In this document: piece after piece, positions 1 through 8,574 of the stretch
Layout of the letters: each line of letters begins with the position of its first letter
Position numbering within the stretch: the first letter of the stretch is position 1
Source: Halomonas sp. ALS9
GTDB lineage: Bacteria; Pseudomonadota; Gammaproteobacteria; Pseudomonadales; Halomonadaceae
NCBI RefSeq assembly: GCF_001651035.1
Contig: NZ_LXRG01000183.1
Span: 124,001-188,000, forward strand
DNA: 64,000 bases
Direction of reading: 5' to 3'
Program-made: the position numbers and the translations under genes
The notes under the pieces: model-generated
Databases searched by the model: none
Told to the model about the DNA's origin: nothing
What the model saw: the letters and a program-made list of their open reading frames with translations, nothing else

Positions 1-634
1 CCACATAACCAAGCGCTAAACGAGCGGGGCCTGTTTCGTAAACAACACCACCCTGAGTGGCGATAACAGATCCTTCGGAAGTCTGCTGGGCTTCAGTCAA
101 ACCACGCTCAGAGAAGTGCTTGGCAGAAATAACCGCCTGAAAACCACTCATTTTAGGCGTTTTATAGCCAATCGAATCGCCGCGGGCCTGCAGGCCGCCA
201 CCAGCGAACTCGTAGCCGCGCTCAACGTAAACATCGAACGGCGTCATTACGTTTTTATCGTAGAAGCTATCGTAGTTACCGGCCATAAAGGTACCGAACT
301 GCTGGCTTTCCAGACCCAGGTAGCTATTACGCACCTCATCGAAACCAGAGGAGGTATTACGCTCATCCCCCGTAAAGCGCCACTCTACACGGGCGAACGC
401 ACGCAGATCAGAGGAGATCTGGTGGCCGGCGGTAATCCGCAAACGCGAGCCGAAATTGCGGAACTCTTCGCCGTTATCAACACCATTGTCGATACCGCCG
501 CCTTCAATCCCCATAGCGATACGACCATAAATTTCCAGATCGGTACCGTCTTGATCATAAACGGTGGCGGCTTGTGCTGCAGAGGCTGCCAATAAACCGC
601 TAACGGCTAACGCCAGTGTCGTTTTTTTAAACAT
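1..634 (-). CDS. Gram-negative porin, N-terminal part (gene runs off the left edge)
   Basis: The minus-strand frame opens at 634 with a typical signal peptide (MFKKTTLALAVSGLLAASAA, cleavage near AQA) and continues open to base 1, giving about 211 residues. The mature part starts with VYDQDGTDLEIYGRIAMG, followed by alternating strands and the YLGLESQQFGTFMAGNYDS segment of general trimeric porins (OmpC/porin_4 type). It should form an outer-membrane diffusion channel. A GGGAA ribosome site lies just upstream of the ATG. The C-terminal strands are outside the window. The substrate cannot be told from sequence. Confidence 0.9.
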   Translation of the reverse strand, partial: MFKKTTLALAVSGLLAASAAQAATVYDQDGTDLEIYGRIAMGIEGGGIDNGVDNGEEFRNFGSRLRITAGHQISSDLRAFARVEWRFTGDERNTSSGFDEVRNSYLGLESQQFGTFMAGNYDSFYDKNVMTPFDVYVERGYEFAGGGLQARGDSIGYKTPKMSGFQAVISAKHFSERGLTEAQQTSEGSVIATQGGVVYETGPARLALGYV

Positions 635-1015
635 GATTGTTCCCATTGAAGTAGTTAATGCTTGCGCTTTGCGAAGGCACAATGAAGGACGAATAACGCC
701 TCAACGCAGGGAACCTTAAAGGAGTTATATTTCATTAATTTTAAAGTTTTATTTTTTAGGGAACTTATTTTCAATATACTTTTTAATAAAAATGCCATTC
801 AAATTTAACATTTCACTGATATTAAGAACTGGTATTAAAATGGGCACTAAGCAATGACCCTAAGAACGGATGCTCAGCACTGACCTTCAAATAAAACTGT
901 TGCCCTTATCCTACAACCTATTTAAGCGTGTCATCACTTATTCACTTGTTTGTCTCGGCAGTGTCATTCGCCCCGCCCACACTGTTTGAAAACGTGATAA
1001 AGGGATGAATCGCTT
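635..1015. other. AT-rich intergenic region between divergent porin and glycosyltransferase genes
   Basis: This gap of about 380 bases separates two divergently transcribed genes, so it should hold both promoters. It is markedly AT-rich around 720-840 compared with the flanking coding DNA. I see no coding frame, no strong hairpin and no promoter close enough to consensus to name. The porin would have a long 5' untranslated region if its promoter lies in the AT-rich part. Confidence 0.5.
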
Positions 1016-2179
1016 ATGCGGCTCTGCATCGTTAGTGAAACATGGTCACCGGACATCAATGGCGTTGCCCATACGCTAAGCCGGCTAAGCTATGAACTTA
1101 ACCGGCAAGGAGTGCCGGTTGATGTGGTTCGCCCACGCCCAAGGGGCGCGGGTAATGCGACCGGTATTAACCGCGAACTACAGGTGCAGCGCTTTGCCTT
1201 ACCCGGTTACACCGATGTACAGGTGGGGCTAGTCAGGCCCGCCACGCTGCGCCGCTTTTGGCGTAAGCATCGGCCAAACATAATCTACGTTGCCACCCAG
1301 GGCCCTCTAGGCTGGGCGGCCCGCCAAGCGGCGCGGCAGCTCAATATTCCTTTGGTAGCGGGCTGGCACACTAACTTTGACCACTACTGTGAAGATTACG
1401 GCGTCAACTGGCTAGCCTCGACCACACGGCGCTACCTGCGCTACTTCCATAACGGCTGCGATCTGACCTTAGTGCCTACACACCAGCAGGCAAAAGCGCT
1501 GCAGCGTCAGGGGATACGAGATGTCCATGTGCTGTCACGGGGGTTGGATGGTGAGCGCTTCTCACCCGCCCACCGTGACCCTGCATTACGCAAAGGCTGG
1601 GGGGTAAGCGAGCATCAGCCGGTGGCGCTTTATGTTGGCCGATTAGCCGCAGAAAAAAACCTCACCTTGCTACATGAAAGCTTTCAGGCCATGCGCGAGG
1701 TGCGCCCCGATATCGCCCAGGTGATCGTCGGCGATGGCCCCGCACGGGCACAGTTGGAGAAGGCACTTCCCGATGCCCATTTTACCGGTTTTGTGGGGCA
1801 AGAATCGCTTGCGCGCCACTATGCCAGCGCCGATATGTTTATTTTCCCTTCACTTTCCGAAACCTGGGGCAATGTGGTGGCAGAAGCCATGGCCAGCGGC
1901 TTGGCCGTGGTGGCCTATGACCATGCGGCCAGCGCCGAACTGATTCACAGCGGCCATAACGGCGTCACCGTGCCGGCTGGCAATAGCAGCGCGTTTCAAC
2001 AGGCCGCGGTGGAACTATGCCAACACCCCGCTGACTACGCTCGTTTAGGCCGAGTGGCGCGCTTACGCGCACTTGAGCAGAGTTGGACGGGTATTGCCGA
2101 GCAATTTTTGCGTTATTTAAACCAAGCCCAGGAGGCTCATCATGCGCCCGCGTCCGCTTGTCGTATTCGACCGTCTTGA
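1016..2179 (+). CDS. GT4-family glycosyltransferase
   Basis: The product is a 387-residue two-domain GT-B glycosyltransferase of family 4. The N-terminal domain carries the nucleotide-independent loop (SETWSPDINGVAHTLSRL, residues 8-25) and GWHTNFDHY. The C-terminal sugar-nucleotide domain has ALYVGRLAAEKNL and the conserved acidic stretch SLSETWGNVVAEAMASGLA (about residues 278-296). It most resembles bacterial alpha-mannosyl/glycolipid transferases that glycosylate diacylglycerol or lipid carriers. The donor and acceptor are not readable. The ATG at 1016 is preceded by AAAGGG. The stop lies inside the following PAP2 gene, so the two are translationally linked, which suggests a joint role in membrane lipid remodelling. 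Confidence 0.85.
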   Translation: MRLCIVSETWSPDINGVAHTLSRLSYELNRQGVPVDVVRPRPRGAGNATGINRELQVQRFALPGYTDVQVGLVRPATLRRFWRKHRPNIIYVATQGPLGWAARQAARQLNIPLVAGWHTNFDHYCEDYGVNWLASTTRRYLRYFHNGCDLTLVPTHQQAKALQRQGIRDVHVLSRGLDGERFSPAHRDPALRKGWGVSEHQPVALYVGRLAAEKNLTLLHESFQAMREVRPDIAQVIVGDGPARAQLEKALPDAHFTGFVGQESLARHYASADMFIFPSLSETWGNVVAEAMASGLAVVAYDHAASAELIHSGHNGVTVPAGNSSAFQQAAVELCQHPADYARLGRVARLRALEQSWTGIAEQFLRYLNQAQEAHHAPASACRIRPS

Positions 2180-2696
2180 CCTGTTGGAGTGGCAGCTCTG
2201 CCAGCGCATATCGCGGCTATCGATCTACCGCCCCTGGCGCATCACGCTTCAGGCCGCCAGCCGTTTAGGCGATTGGCCTGTTTGGGTGCTACTGATTCTC
2301 GCCCAGCCCTGGCTTCAGCCCAATGGCGCCTGGCGTGTTTTGCAATACAGCGTTATCGCCCTGTTTGCCGTGGCCGTTTATCGGCTGGTGAAAACCCGCT
2401 TATGCCGTGAACGGCCCTTTATTACTTACGGAGAGGGCATGGACGGTGGTGGCATTGAGTGCTGTGAACCGGCCCGCGACCGTTACAGCTTCCCCAGCGG
2501 CCACACCATGCACGCGGTGATGTTTAGCGTCTTAGTCGCCGCCCACACGCCCTGGCTGCTGCCAGTGGTGTTGCCATTAACACTACTGATAGCGATCTCA
2601 CGGGTCGGGTTAGGGCTGCACTACGTAAGCGATGTACTGGCAGGAGCCGCGATGGGCTACGCTTTTGCCTTGGCCAGCCTGTATTGGATGGGGTAA
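2142..2696 (+). CDS. PAP2-superfamily membrane phosphatase
   Basis: This is a 184-residue membrane protein with all three PAP2 active-site motifs: KTRLCRERP (about residue 84), PSGHTMHA (about 118) and SRVGLGLHYVSDVLAG (about 152-167, with the catalytic His and Asp). Members dephosphorylate phosphatidate, undecaprenyl diphosphate or related lipid phosphates at the membrane. It begins at 2142 behind a strong GGAGG site and overlaps the upstream glycosyltransferase by 38 bases. A plausible but unproven pathway is PAP2 producing the lipid acceptor for the glycosyltransferase. Confidence 0.88.
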   Translation: MRPRPLVVFDRLDLLEWQLCQRISRLSIYRPWRITLQAASRLGDWPVWVLLILAQPWLQPNGAWRVLQYSVIALFAVAVYRLVKTRLCRERPFITYGEGMDGGGIECCEPARDRYSFPSGHTMHAVMFSVLVAAHTPWLLPVVLPLTLLIAISRVGLGLHYVSDVLAGAAMGYAFALASLYWMG

Positions 2697-2853
2697 TGCT
2701 CCCTGTTTTCCCATAACTGCATTTCCATAACTGCTTTCGCATGACTGTTTTCGCGTAATTGGCCACTAAGCGCTATGGTTAATCCAACCTTGTCTTTTCT
2801 AAACGCACCCGCCCAGCATTAATCGCGGCGTGTCAGCATCAAGGAGTGATGTG

Positions 2854-4305
2854 ATGACCATGACGGTTGGTGAATTATTTATAGCGCTAGTCACCATTGC
2901 GTTAGTGCTTTTAGCCAGTAATGTACTGCGTCTATGGCTTCCCTGGTTAAGACGACTCTTCCTACCTAGCTCCGTCATTGGCGGCTTACTGCTTTTACTG
3001 ATGGGCCCTGATGTGCTGGGCCGAGCTCTACCCACTTTTTTTGAAGAAAGCCCCGGACTGTTTCCTGCCTATGTGCAGGAGAGCTGGGCAGCGCTGCCGG
3101 GGCTATTGATTAATGTTGTCTTCGCGGCATTGTTTATTGGAAAAGCGATTCCCGGACTCAGGACGATTTGGTTGCGCGCAGGGCCGCAAGTCGTCGTCGG
3201 CCAAACCATGGCGTGGGGCCAGTATGTGGTTGGGTTGAGCTTGGCGCTGCTGGTGTTGGTGCCGGTGTTTAATATGAACCCTATGGTGGGGGCATTAATC
3301 GAAATTGGCTTTGAAGGCGGCCATGGCACCGCAGCGGGCATGGCCGACACTTTCACTGAATTGGGCTTTGAAGAAGGCGCCGATCTAGCCCTAGGGCTGG
3401 CGACAGTAGGCATCGTCTCAGGGGTACTGATTGGTACGCTACTGATTAATATTGCCGCGCGCCGCGGCATCATCAAACTCAATGATGATAACCAACAGCC
3501 AGAAGATCCCGATGAGTTAATGCGTGAAGATGAGCGCCCTTCTACCGCAGAGTTCAGCGAATTTAAAAAAGATCTGGTGCAAGAGTCAGGCACCACCGAT
3601 CCGCTCAGCCTACATATCGGTTTAGTGGGTATCGCTATTGTGATCGGCTGGCTAATACTGTCGGGCTTGCAATGGATTGAGCAAGTCACCTGGGCACGTG
3701 ACGGCGGCTTGGAAATCCTCGCCCATGTGCCGCTTTTCCCTATTGCCATGATTGGTGGGGTAATTGTGCAACTGATTGTGATGCGGTTTGGATTAGAACG
3801 CCATGTATCTAGCCGTACCATGTCGCGCATTGCAGGCACCGCGCTGGACTTTACTATCGTGGCCGCACTCGCCACTCTTTCACTGACTACTTTAGGCGAG
3901 TACTTCCTGCCCTTTTTGCTGCTCGCTGTGACGGGAATTGCCTGGGGACTGTTCGTGCTGATCGTTATAGCGCCCCGAGTGATTCCAGAAAACTGGTTTG
4001 AGCGAGGGGTAGGCGATTTTGGGCAATCAATGGGGGTGACCGTTACCGGCCTGCTGTTGATGCGCATGGCAGACCCCAAGAACGAGTCTGGCGCGCTAGA
4101 GAGCTTTGGCTATAAACAGCTTATGTTTGAACCGATTGTGGGTGGTGGGCTTTTTACAGCCGCGGCCTTACCACTGATTGCCGAATTTGGCGCCTTAGCC
4201 GTACTGATTTTTGCCGCCTTATTAACAGTCGGATGGCTCGCGTTTGGCTTGCTCTATTTCGGACGCATGGTGCCAGATCGCGGGAAGGGCCGCTGGAAAA
4301 ACTAA
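2854..4305 (+). CDS. GltS-like sodium/glutamate symporter family protein
   Basis: This 483-residue polytopic membrane protein has the two-fold repeated architecture of the GltS (PF03616) family. The diagnostic stretch FEGGHGTAAGMADTFTELGF (near residue 153) is the re-entrant loop motif, and a second related loop includes VGDFGQSMGVTVTGLLLMRM near residue 387. It probably imports glutamate or a related acid with sodium. A charged cytoplasmic linker (about residues 215-245) is inserted between the halves. I chose ATG 2854 because AAGGAG lies 7 bases upstream. A GTG at 2830 in frame is less likely. A strong terminator follows. Confidence 0.85.
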   Translation: MTMTVGELFIALVTIALVLLASNVLRLWLPWLRRLFLPSSVIGGLLLLLMGPDVLGRALPTFFEESPGLFPAYVQESWAALPGLLINVVFAALFIGKAIPGLRTIWLRAGPQVVVGQTMAWGQYVVGLSLALLVLVPVFNMNPMVGALIEIGFEGGHGTAAGMADTFTELGFEEGADLALGLATVGIVSGVLIGTLLINIAARRGIIKLNDDNQQPEDPDELMREDERPSTAEFSEFKKDLVQESGTTDPLSLHIGLVGIAIVIGWLILSGLQWIEQVTWARDGGLEILAHVPLFPIAMIGGVIVQLIVMRFGLERHVSSRTMSRIAGTALDFTIVAALATLSLTTLGEYFLPFLLLAVTGIAWGLFVLIVIAPRVIPENWFERGVGDFGQSMGVTVTGLLLMRMADPKNESGALESFGYKQLMFEPIVGGGLFTAAALPLIAEFGALAVLIFAALLTVGWLAFGLLYFGRMVPDRGKGRWKN

Positions 4306-4327
4306 CCCGATCCAAAAGCTCGGCCTC

Positions 4328-4367
4328 AAAAACTGAAACGCCCGCATCAGCGGGCGTTTCAGTTTTT
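4328..4367. terminator. Bidirectional rho-independent terminator
   Basis: An 18-bp perfect stem with loop ATCA (4346-4349) has its arms at 4328-4345 and 4350-4367, with a run of A on the left and T on the right. It ends the gltS-like gene on the plus strand and can also stop the small minus-strand gene at 4385-4516. Confidence 0.9.
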
Positions 4368-4384
4368 CCTTTCAAAGCAAAAAG

Positions 4385-4516
4385 TTAGATATCGGGCGGC
4401 ATATCATCACACTCATCAGCTCTAGCCATGAATGATGTCTTAAACATCATATACACGCCCAGTCCTGAGAACCCTAAGAACAAAACAAACATGCACAACA
4501 TCAATGCCATTGCCAT
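4385..4516 (-). CDS. Small single-span membrane protein, unknown function
   Basis: An uninterrupted 43-codon frame runs from ATG 4516 to TAA at 4385. A CAGGGAC ribosome site lies about 9 bases upstream. The product starts MAMALMLCMFVLFLGFSGLG, continues VYMMFK and ends in an acidic, Cys-containing tail (ADECDDMPPDI). This is one hydrophobic helix of about 22 residues followed by a short soluble tail. I do not recognise the family. It converges on the GltS-like gene and shares its terminator. The ribosome site and helix argue for a real gene, but length alone would not. Confidence 0.5.
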   Translation of the reverse strand: MAMALMLCMFVLFLGFSGLGVYMMFKTSFMARADECDDMPPDI

Positions 4517-4702
4517 AATCTTGTCCCTGATAGTAAGCGGTCGTTACGTTGACGTTTTCTAACCGCAGCATTTTGATTTCATCGAAGGATAGACTAAAAC
4601 AATCCATTAATCTGTGCGGTAGCGATCCGTGCAGGTACCGCATAACAAGACTCGTCGAAAAAGTAATTTAAAATTAATGACTTATTAAAAATTACGCACG
4701 CG

Positions 4703-4731
4703 AAAAAACCACCTCATTTTCATGAGATGGT
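4703..4731 (-). terminator. Terminator of the candidate small RNA
   Basis: A ten-pair stem with one mismatch and a TTTC-type loop (4708-4731) is followed on the minus strand by six T residues (complement of 4703-4708). There is no protein gene immediately upstream on that strand, which is why it points to a non-coding transcript. Confidence 0.75.
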
Positions 4732-4885
4732 CGTTTCGCATCAGTCCACTCCTGTGTTTGATGAACAGCGCCTCCCTGCGCTGTAACCAGTGAGTGGGCT
4801 AATTGTCCTTTAACATCCTGTTGGTCTTTCGGCGTCCTGCCTTCCTTTTGCTTGTCAGCCCACTCACTCAGTTACTGGTTAAACA
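4703..4885 (-). ncRNA. Candidate CsrB/RsmZ-type CsrA-sequestering small RNA
   Basis: Read on the minus strand, this stretch holds at least seven GGA motifs in under 200 bases. Several sit in hairpin loops: AGCGC-AGGGAG-GCGCT (4767-4782), GGC-AGGAC-GCC, CAC-AGGA-GTG and AACA-GGA-TGTT. A long-range helix (4785-4800 with 4857-4880) encloses four of them. It ends in a rho-independent terminator (stem 4708-4731, then six T). No coding frame with a ribosome site covers it. This architecture is that of RNAs that titrate CsrA/RsmA. The 5' end and promoter are not defined, and I could not find a clear GacA box. Confidence 0.6.
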
Positions 4886-5160
4886 TTTCAAAATGGCTAG
4901 TGCTAAGTAACTGAATTTTTAGCTAACTGGCTAGCGCTTAAACACTCACATAAGTACATGCAGGCAGTGAGCCAACCCATGCCAATATAAACAAAAGCTA
5001 TTAATAAACAGCACCTTATAAAAATAACAATTGATAAGAAAATCTATTTCAACCCTCTTTACCATGTATAGAAGTGGCACATGCGACATGAGCACAGGCC
5101 TTAGGGGCACACTTTTCCAGCTGGGCTATAGCGAAAAGTCCGCGCAAGTATTATTTTGGC

Positions 5161-5213
5161 TAGGGCCTGTTGACGTTTCATCGCGGCCGTGAATGAAACG
5201 TCAACAGGCCCTA
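5161..5213. repeat. 53-bp palindromic element with 21-bp perfect inverted repeats
   Basis: Arms at 5161-5181 and 5193-5213 are exact reverse complements and start with TAGGGCCTGTTGACG. They are separated by 11 bases. There is no T-tract on either side, so it is not a typical terminator. The outer TA at each end would fit a TA-target insertion remnant or a very short MITE, but no second copy is present here to prove mobility. Confidence 0.6.
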
Positions 5214-5303
5214 AATTATCACTCAGCTTGTCACCAAATTTCAGGCTTCAAAAGCCGCCTCTTTACTTCCTACGGTTGACCCCATACGTTCGAGGAGAGC
5301 TAT

Positions 5304-5432
5304 ATGAAACGTCCAGTTGCTCTAAGCATACTCATCATCGCCCTAATGCTGGTCAGTGGCTGTAATACCCTCCGCGGTGCGGGTGAAGACCTTGAACAGG
5401 GTGGCGAAGCCATCCAGCGTGCAGCGAGTTAA
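5304..5432 (+). CDS. Entericidin A/B family small lipoprotein
   Basis: The 42-residue product has a positively charged start, a hydrophobic helix and a lipobox (LVSGC, lipidated Cys at residue 20). The short amphipathic tail NTLRGAGEDLEQGGEAIQRA is characteristic of entericidins (EcnA/EcnB). These are membrane-anchored lipoproteins linked to envelope stress and programmed lysis in enterobacteria. Only one copy is present, so it is not a paired ecnA-ecnB locus. A GAGGAGAG ribosome site precedes the ATG. It lies 5 bases before the esterase gene and may be cotranscribed with it. Confidence 0.85.
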   Translation: MKRPVALSILIIALMLVSGCNTLRGAGEDLEQGGEAIQRAAS

Positions 5433-5437
5433 ACGCT

Positions 5438-5968
5438 ATGATGACTGTTTATTTATCCCATGGCCTTGAGAGCGGGCCAGGAGCACTAAAAACCCAGGCG
5501 CTGAAAGGCGTAGCGGAAAAGCTGGATGACTGTGAACCGGTGGTCATGGACTATCGAGACATAGCAGAGCCTAAGCTGCGCCTGCAACATCTGCTGAGGG
5601 TATTAGCCGAGCGCGGTGACGACCCTGCCCGGTGTGTGCTGGCAGGCTCAAGTTTGGGGGGCTGGCTAAGCGCGGCGGTGAGTGCACAACAGCCGGTGTT
5701 GGGCTGCTTTCTGCTGGCACCCGCGCTAGGCTTAGCCGACTACCCAGAAACGTCACCGACTATTCAGGCCCGGCACACGCATATCATTCACGGCTGGCGG
5801 GATGATGTCGTCGCCCCGGAACCGGTCATTGAGCGGGCCCGCCTGCAGCGTCTATCGCTGCGAATGGTAGACGACGATCATCGTTTGCATGCCAGCCTGG
5901 AGACTATTTTGTGCGATTTTGAGCGCTTTTTACGTCAGTGCAGCGCGCCTGAACAATACGCTTCGTAA
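5438..5968 (+). CDS. YqiA/YcfP-like alpha/beta hydrolase
   Basis: This 176-residue hydrolase begins with VYLSHGLESGPGALKTQ and has the nucleophile elbow GSSLGGW (about residue 70). The acid (HGWRDDVV) and the catalytic histidine (VDDDHRL, about residue 147) follow in the order of the YqiA/YcfP esterase family. These are small cytosolic esterases acting on acyl-CoA-like or short-chain esters in vitro, with physiological substrates unsettled. Two in-frame ATGs (5438, 5441) are possible starts. The ribosome site is weak. Confidence 0.8.
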   Translation: MMTVYLSHGLESGPGALKTQALKGVAEKLDDCEPVVMDYRDIAEPKLRLQHLLRVLAERGDDPARCVLAGSSLGGWLSAAVSAQQPVLGCFLLAPALGLADYPETSPTIQARHTHIIHGWRDDVVAPEPVIERARLQRLSLRMVDDDHRLHASLETILCDFERFLRQCSAPEQYAS

Positions 5969-6088
5969 ACCTAGATAAAACAAACATTCGACACGAGCAC
6001 TCAAAACCTATACAAATGGTGTACATAAAAGCGGATATTGCACCAGAGTTTATATAGCTCTAGAGCTTATAGAGAAAGGAGATTGCTC

Positions 6089-6262
6089 ATGTTAGGCATG
6101 TTTAAGCGCGACCCCAAAAAGAAACTTCAGCAAGAGTATGAGCGTAAACTTCAAGCGGCCATGGAGGCTTCACGCAATGGCGATATGCGCGCCAATGCCA
6201 CGCTTACCGAAGAAGCAGAAGCGTTGCTTGCCGAGATACGGCGCATTGAAGCGACAGAATAG
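6089..6262 (+). CDS. Lacal_2735/DUF6435-like small protein
   Basis: A 57-residue charged helical protein starts MLGMFKRDPKKKLQQEYERK and continues with the pattern AMEASRNGDMRANATLTEEAEALL. This matches the small Lacal_2735-type family, whose function is unknown. I chose ATG 6089 because AAAGGAG sits 7-8 bases upstream. An upstream ATG at 6038 lacks a site. Its 3' end overlaps the proposed TTG start of the next gene. Confidence 0.65.
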   Translation: MLGMFKRDPKKKLQQEYERKLQAAMEASRNGDMRANATLTEEAEALLAEIRRIEATE

Positions 6263-7124
6263 TCGTTTCGGCAGTAGACAACGCTACAGCTTACTCGCGG
6301 CTTTTGCGCTTGTTAGCCTACAGACCAGCGTAGCGCTGGCGGGGTGCCCCAGCCCAGGGCAGTGGTGGCAGAATGAGCGGCCGCTCGCGAACAGCGATTT
6401 GCTAACTACGGCGGCCCAGCAGCAGGTGGTATTGCTCGGTGAACAGCACGATGACATTGCCCATCACCGCTGGCAGTTGCATACCCTAGCGGGATTGCAT
6501 GCCCTTCGCGATGATTTAGTGATTGGCCTGGAAATGCTACCGCGCAGCGCTCAGCCTGCTCTGGATGCCTGGATAGCCGGTGAATTGGATGACAATACGC
6601 TGCTTGAACAAACCCAGTGGGACGAGGCCTGGGGGTTTGATTCAGCCCTGTATATGCCGATTTTAGCGTTTGCCCGAATGGCACAGATACCGTTGGTCGC
6701 GCTTAATATCGCCCCAGAGCTGCGCCAGCGGCTGTTCACTGATGGCTGGGAGCGCGTACCCGCGGATGAGCGCTTTGCGATCCCGGCGCCACAGCCCGCC
6801 AGCGCCAGTTACCGCTCACGGCTCACCGAGGTGTTTAATCAGCACGCCATGGGTGATGACCCGGAATCGCTTGAGCGTTTTATTCAGGCGCAGCTCACCT
6901 GGGATACCGCCATGGCCCAGCGCTTGGCCGAAGCCACAGAGAGCGGCGCCCTGGCGGTGGGCCTAATGGGGCTAGGCCATGTGACCTACAACGAAGGCGT
7001 TGCCTATCAGCTCAATGCCATGGGCATTAACGACACCATTAGCCTGCTGCCATGGCAAATGAGCGACTGCACCTTGCCCGACCCCACCCTAGCCGATGCG
7101 GTATATATACTCGCTGACGACTAG
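6246..7124 (+). CDS. ChaN-family haem-binding-like protein
   Basis: The mature part shows ChaN (PF04187) hallmarks: VVLLGEQHDDIAHHRWQL near the start, GLEMLPRSAQPALDAW, and VGLMGLGHVTYNEGVAYQL near the end. Family members are envelope proteins implicated in haem or iron handling. The start is uncertain: the export signal (RQRYSLLAAFALVSLQTSVA, then LAGC) has no ATG close by. TTG at 6246 gives a sensible signal peptide and 292 residues, overlapping the preceding gene by 17 bases. Further-upstream ATGs lie wholly within the previous gene. The Cys after LAG could be a lipidation site. Confidence 0.75.
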   Translation: MKRQNSRFGSRQRYSLLAAFALVSLQTSVALAGCPSPGQWWQNERPLANSDLLTTAAQQQVVLLGEQHDDIAHHRWQLHTLAGLHALRDDLVIGLEMLPRSAQPALDAWIAGELDDNTLLEQTQWDEAWGFDSALYMPILAFARMAQIPLVALNIAPELRQRLFTDGWERVPADERFAIPAPQPASASYRSRLTEVFNQHAMGDDPESLERFIQAQLTWDTAMAQRLAEATESGALAVGLMGLGHVTYNEGVAYQLNAMGINDTISLLPWQMSDCTLPDPTLADAVYILADD

Positions 7125-7161
7125 GAGTCTGTCTGACTTCTAATAATTACTCGTCAGCGAG
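7110..7161. terminator. Inverted repeat between convergent chaN-like and ntrC genes
   Basis: CTCGCTGACGA at 7110-7120 is exactly complementary to 7151-7161. The arms include the last codons of both convergent genes. The 30-base loop and absence of a T-run make it a weak terminator but a plausible transcript 3'-end stem for both genes. Confidence 0.35.
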
Positions 7162-8574
7162 TGCCGGTAGCAACGTTTTCAGTTTACGCGTGAGCGTATT
7201 GCGCCCCCAGCCTAGCAGCTCGGCAGCTTCACCTTTGCGTCCACCGGTGTGTTTTAACGCCGTCTCAATCAGAATCCGCTCAAAATCCGGCACCGCTTCT
7301 TCCAACAGGTGGGTATGGCCCTCGGCCAGAGCATGATCCGCCCAATCGCGAAACGCTGTGCGCCAATCGCCGTGGGCACTACTCTCGGAAGCGCTGGTAG
7401 AACGCAGTTCCGGCGGTAGATCTTCGACCAGAATTTCACGCCCCGAGGCCATCACGGTTAGCCAGCGGCAGATATTCTCTAACTGACGCACGTTGCCGGG
7501 CCACGGCAAGCGTGTCAGATGAGCCTCGGCTTCGCTGGTCAGCACCTTGATATCGGTGGTCAGCTCTTTCGCCGCCTCGGCTAAAAAGTGTCGGGTTAAG
7601 CGGGGAATATCTTCCCGCCGCTCGGCAAGCTTGGGCAGGTGGATACGGATCACGTTCAGGCGGTGAAACAAATCCTCCCTGAAGCGACCGTCGTCCACCA
7701 GCACTTCCAGATTTTGGTGGGTAGCGGCGATGATACGTACGTCCACTTTGACCGGTGTATGTCCACCAACGCGATAGAACTCCCCATCGGCCAATACACG
7801 CAGTAAGCGCGTTTGGGTTTCAGAGGGCATATCGCCTATTTCGTCTAAAAACAGCGTGCCGCCATTGGCCTGCTCAAAGCGCCCCTGGCGCTGCTGGGCC
7901 GCCCCCGTAAAGGCGCCTTTCTCGTGACCAAACAGCTCAGACTCAATCAAATCGCGGGGAATGGCCGCCATGTTGAGCGCGATAAAGGGCTTACCCGCCC
8001 GCGGGCTATGCTGGTGAAGCGCCTGGGCAACGCGCTCTTTACCGGTACCCGACTCGCCGTTAATCAACACCGTGATGTGAGAGTGGGAAAGGCGACCAAT
8101 CGCGCGAAACACCTCCTGCATCGCCGGCGCTTCGCCAATAATCTCAGCGTTTAACCCTTCTGGCACGGTGACCGGACGCTGACGTTCACGGGCGTGGGCC
8201 ACGGCGCGACGCACCAGTGCCAGAGCCTCGTCAACATCAAACGGCTTGGGCAGGTATTCAAATGCCCCACCTTGATAAGAAGCCACGGCGCTGTCCAGGT
8301 CGGAGTGCGCGGTCATCACGATCACCGGCAGGTCGGGATGCGCCTCGCGCACGCGCGCCATCAGATCAAGTCCGTCGATACCCGGCATACGAATATCGGT
8401 GACCAGCACGTCCGGAGGGCTTTCCAGCAAACGCGTCAGGGCAACGTCGGCGCGCTCAATACACTCAACGTCCAGGTCGGGTTGCGCTAATGCGCGCTCC
8501 AGCACCCAGCGGATAGCGCGGTCATCATCGACAATGACCACCCGCGCAACATCATTACGTGCAGCCTCAGTCAT
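7147..8574 (-). CDS. glnG: Nitrogen regulation response regulator NtrC
   Basis: The 475-residue sigma-54 activator has an N-terminal receiver domain ([12 protein letters not shown]; phospho-acceptor Asp in LVTDIRMPG). Its AAA+ domain carries Walker A GESGTGKE, the sigma-54 contact motif GAFTGA and Walker [12 protein letters not shown] Fis-type helix-turn-helix follows ([20 protein letters not shown]). Phosphorylated NtrC activates glnA and nitrogen-scavenging genes. Its start overlaps the stop of ntrB by four bases (ATGA), so the kinase and regulator are translationally coupled. Likely NtrC sites occur at 9812-9828 and upstream of glnA. Confidence 0.95.
   Translation of the reverse strand: MTEAARNDVARVVIVDDDRAIRWVLERALAQPDLDVECIERADVALTRLLESPPDVLVTDIRMPGIDGLDLMARVREAHPDLPVIVMTAHSDLDSAVASYQGGAFEYLPKPFDVDEALALVRRAVAHARERQRPVTVPEGLNAEIIGEAPAMQEVFRAIGRLSHSHITVLINGESGTGKERVAQALHQHSPRAGKPFIALNMAAIPRDLIESELFGHEKGAFTGAAQQRQGRFEQANGGTLFLDEIGDMPSETQTRLLRVLADGEFYRVGGHTPVKVDVRIIAATHQNLEVLVDDGRFREDLFHRLNVIRIHLPKLAERREDIPRLTRHFLAEAAKELTTDIKVLTSEAEAHLTRLPWPGNVRQLENICRWLTVMASGREILVEDLPPELRSTSASESSAHGDWRTAFRDWADHALAEGHTHLLEEAVPDFERILIETALKHTGGRKGEAAELLGWGRNTLTRKLKTLLPALADE

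Noticed and set aside
116..595. Plus-strand open frame opposite the porin
   Set aside because: The minus strand carries a clear porin with a signal peptide. The plus frame has no family features.
3069..4079. Minus-strand 336-codon open frame within the GltS-like gene
   Set aside because: The composition is Ser/Thr/Pro-rich as expected for the antisense of a membrane protein, and the sense frame matches GltS.
4440..4643. 67-codon minus frame overlapping the small membrane gene
   Set aside because: It lacks a ribosome site, and the frame 4385-4516 has a better start and a sensible helix.
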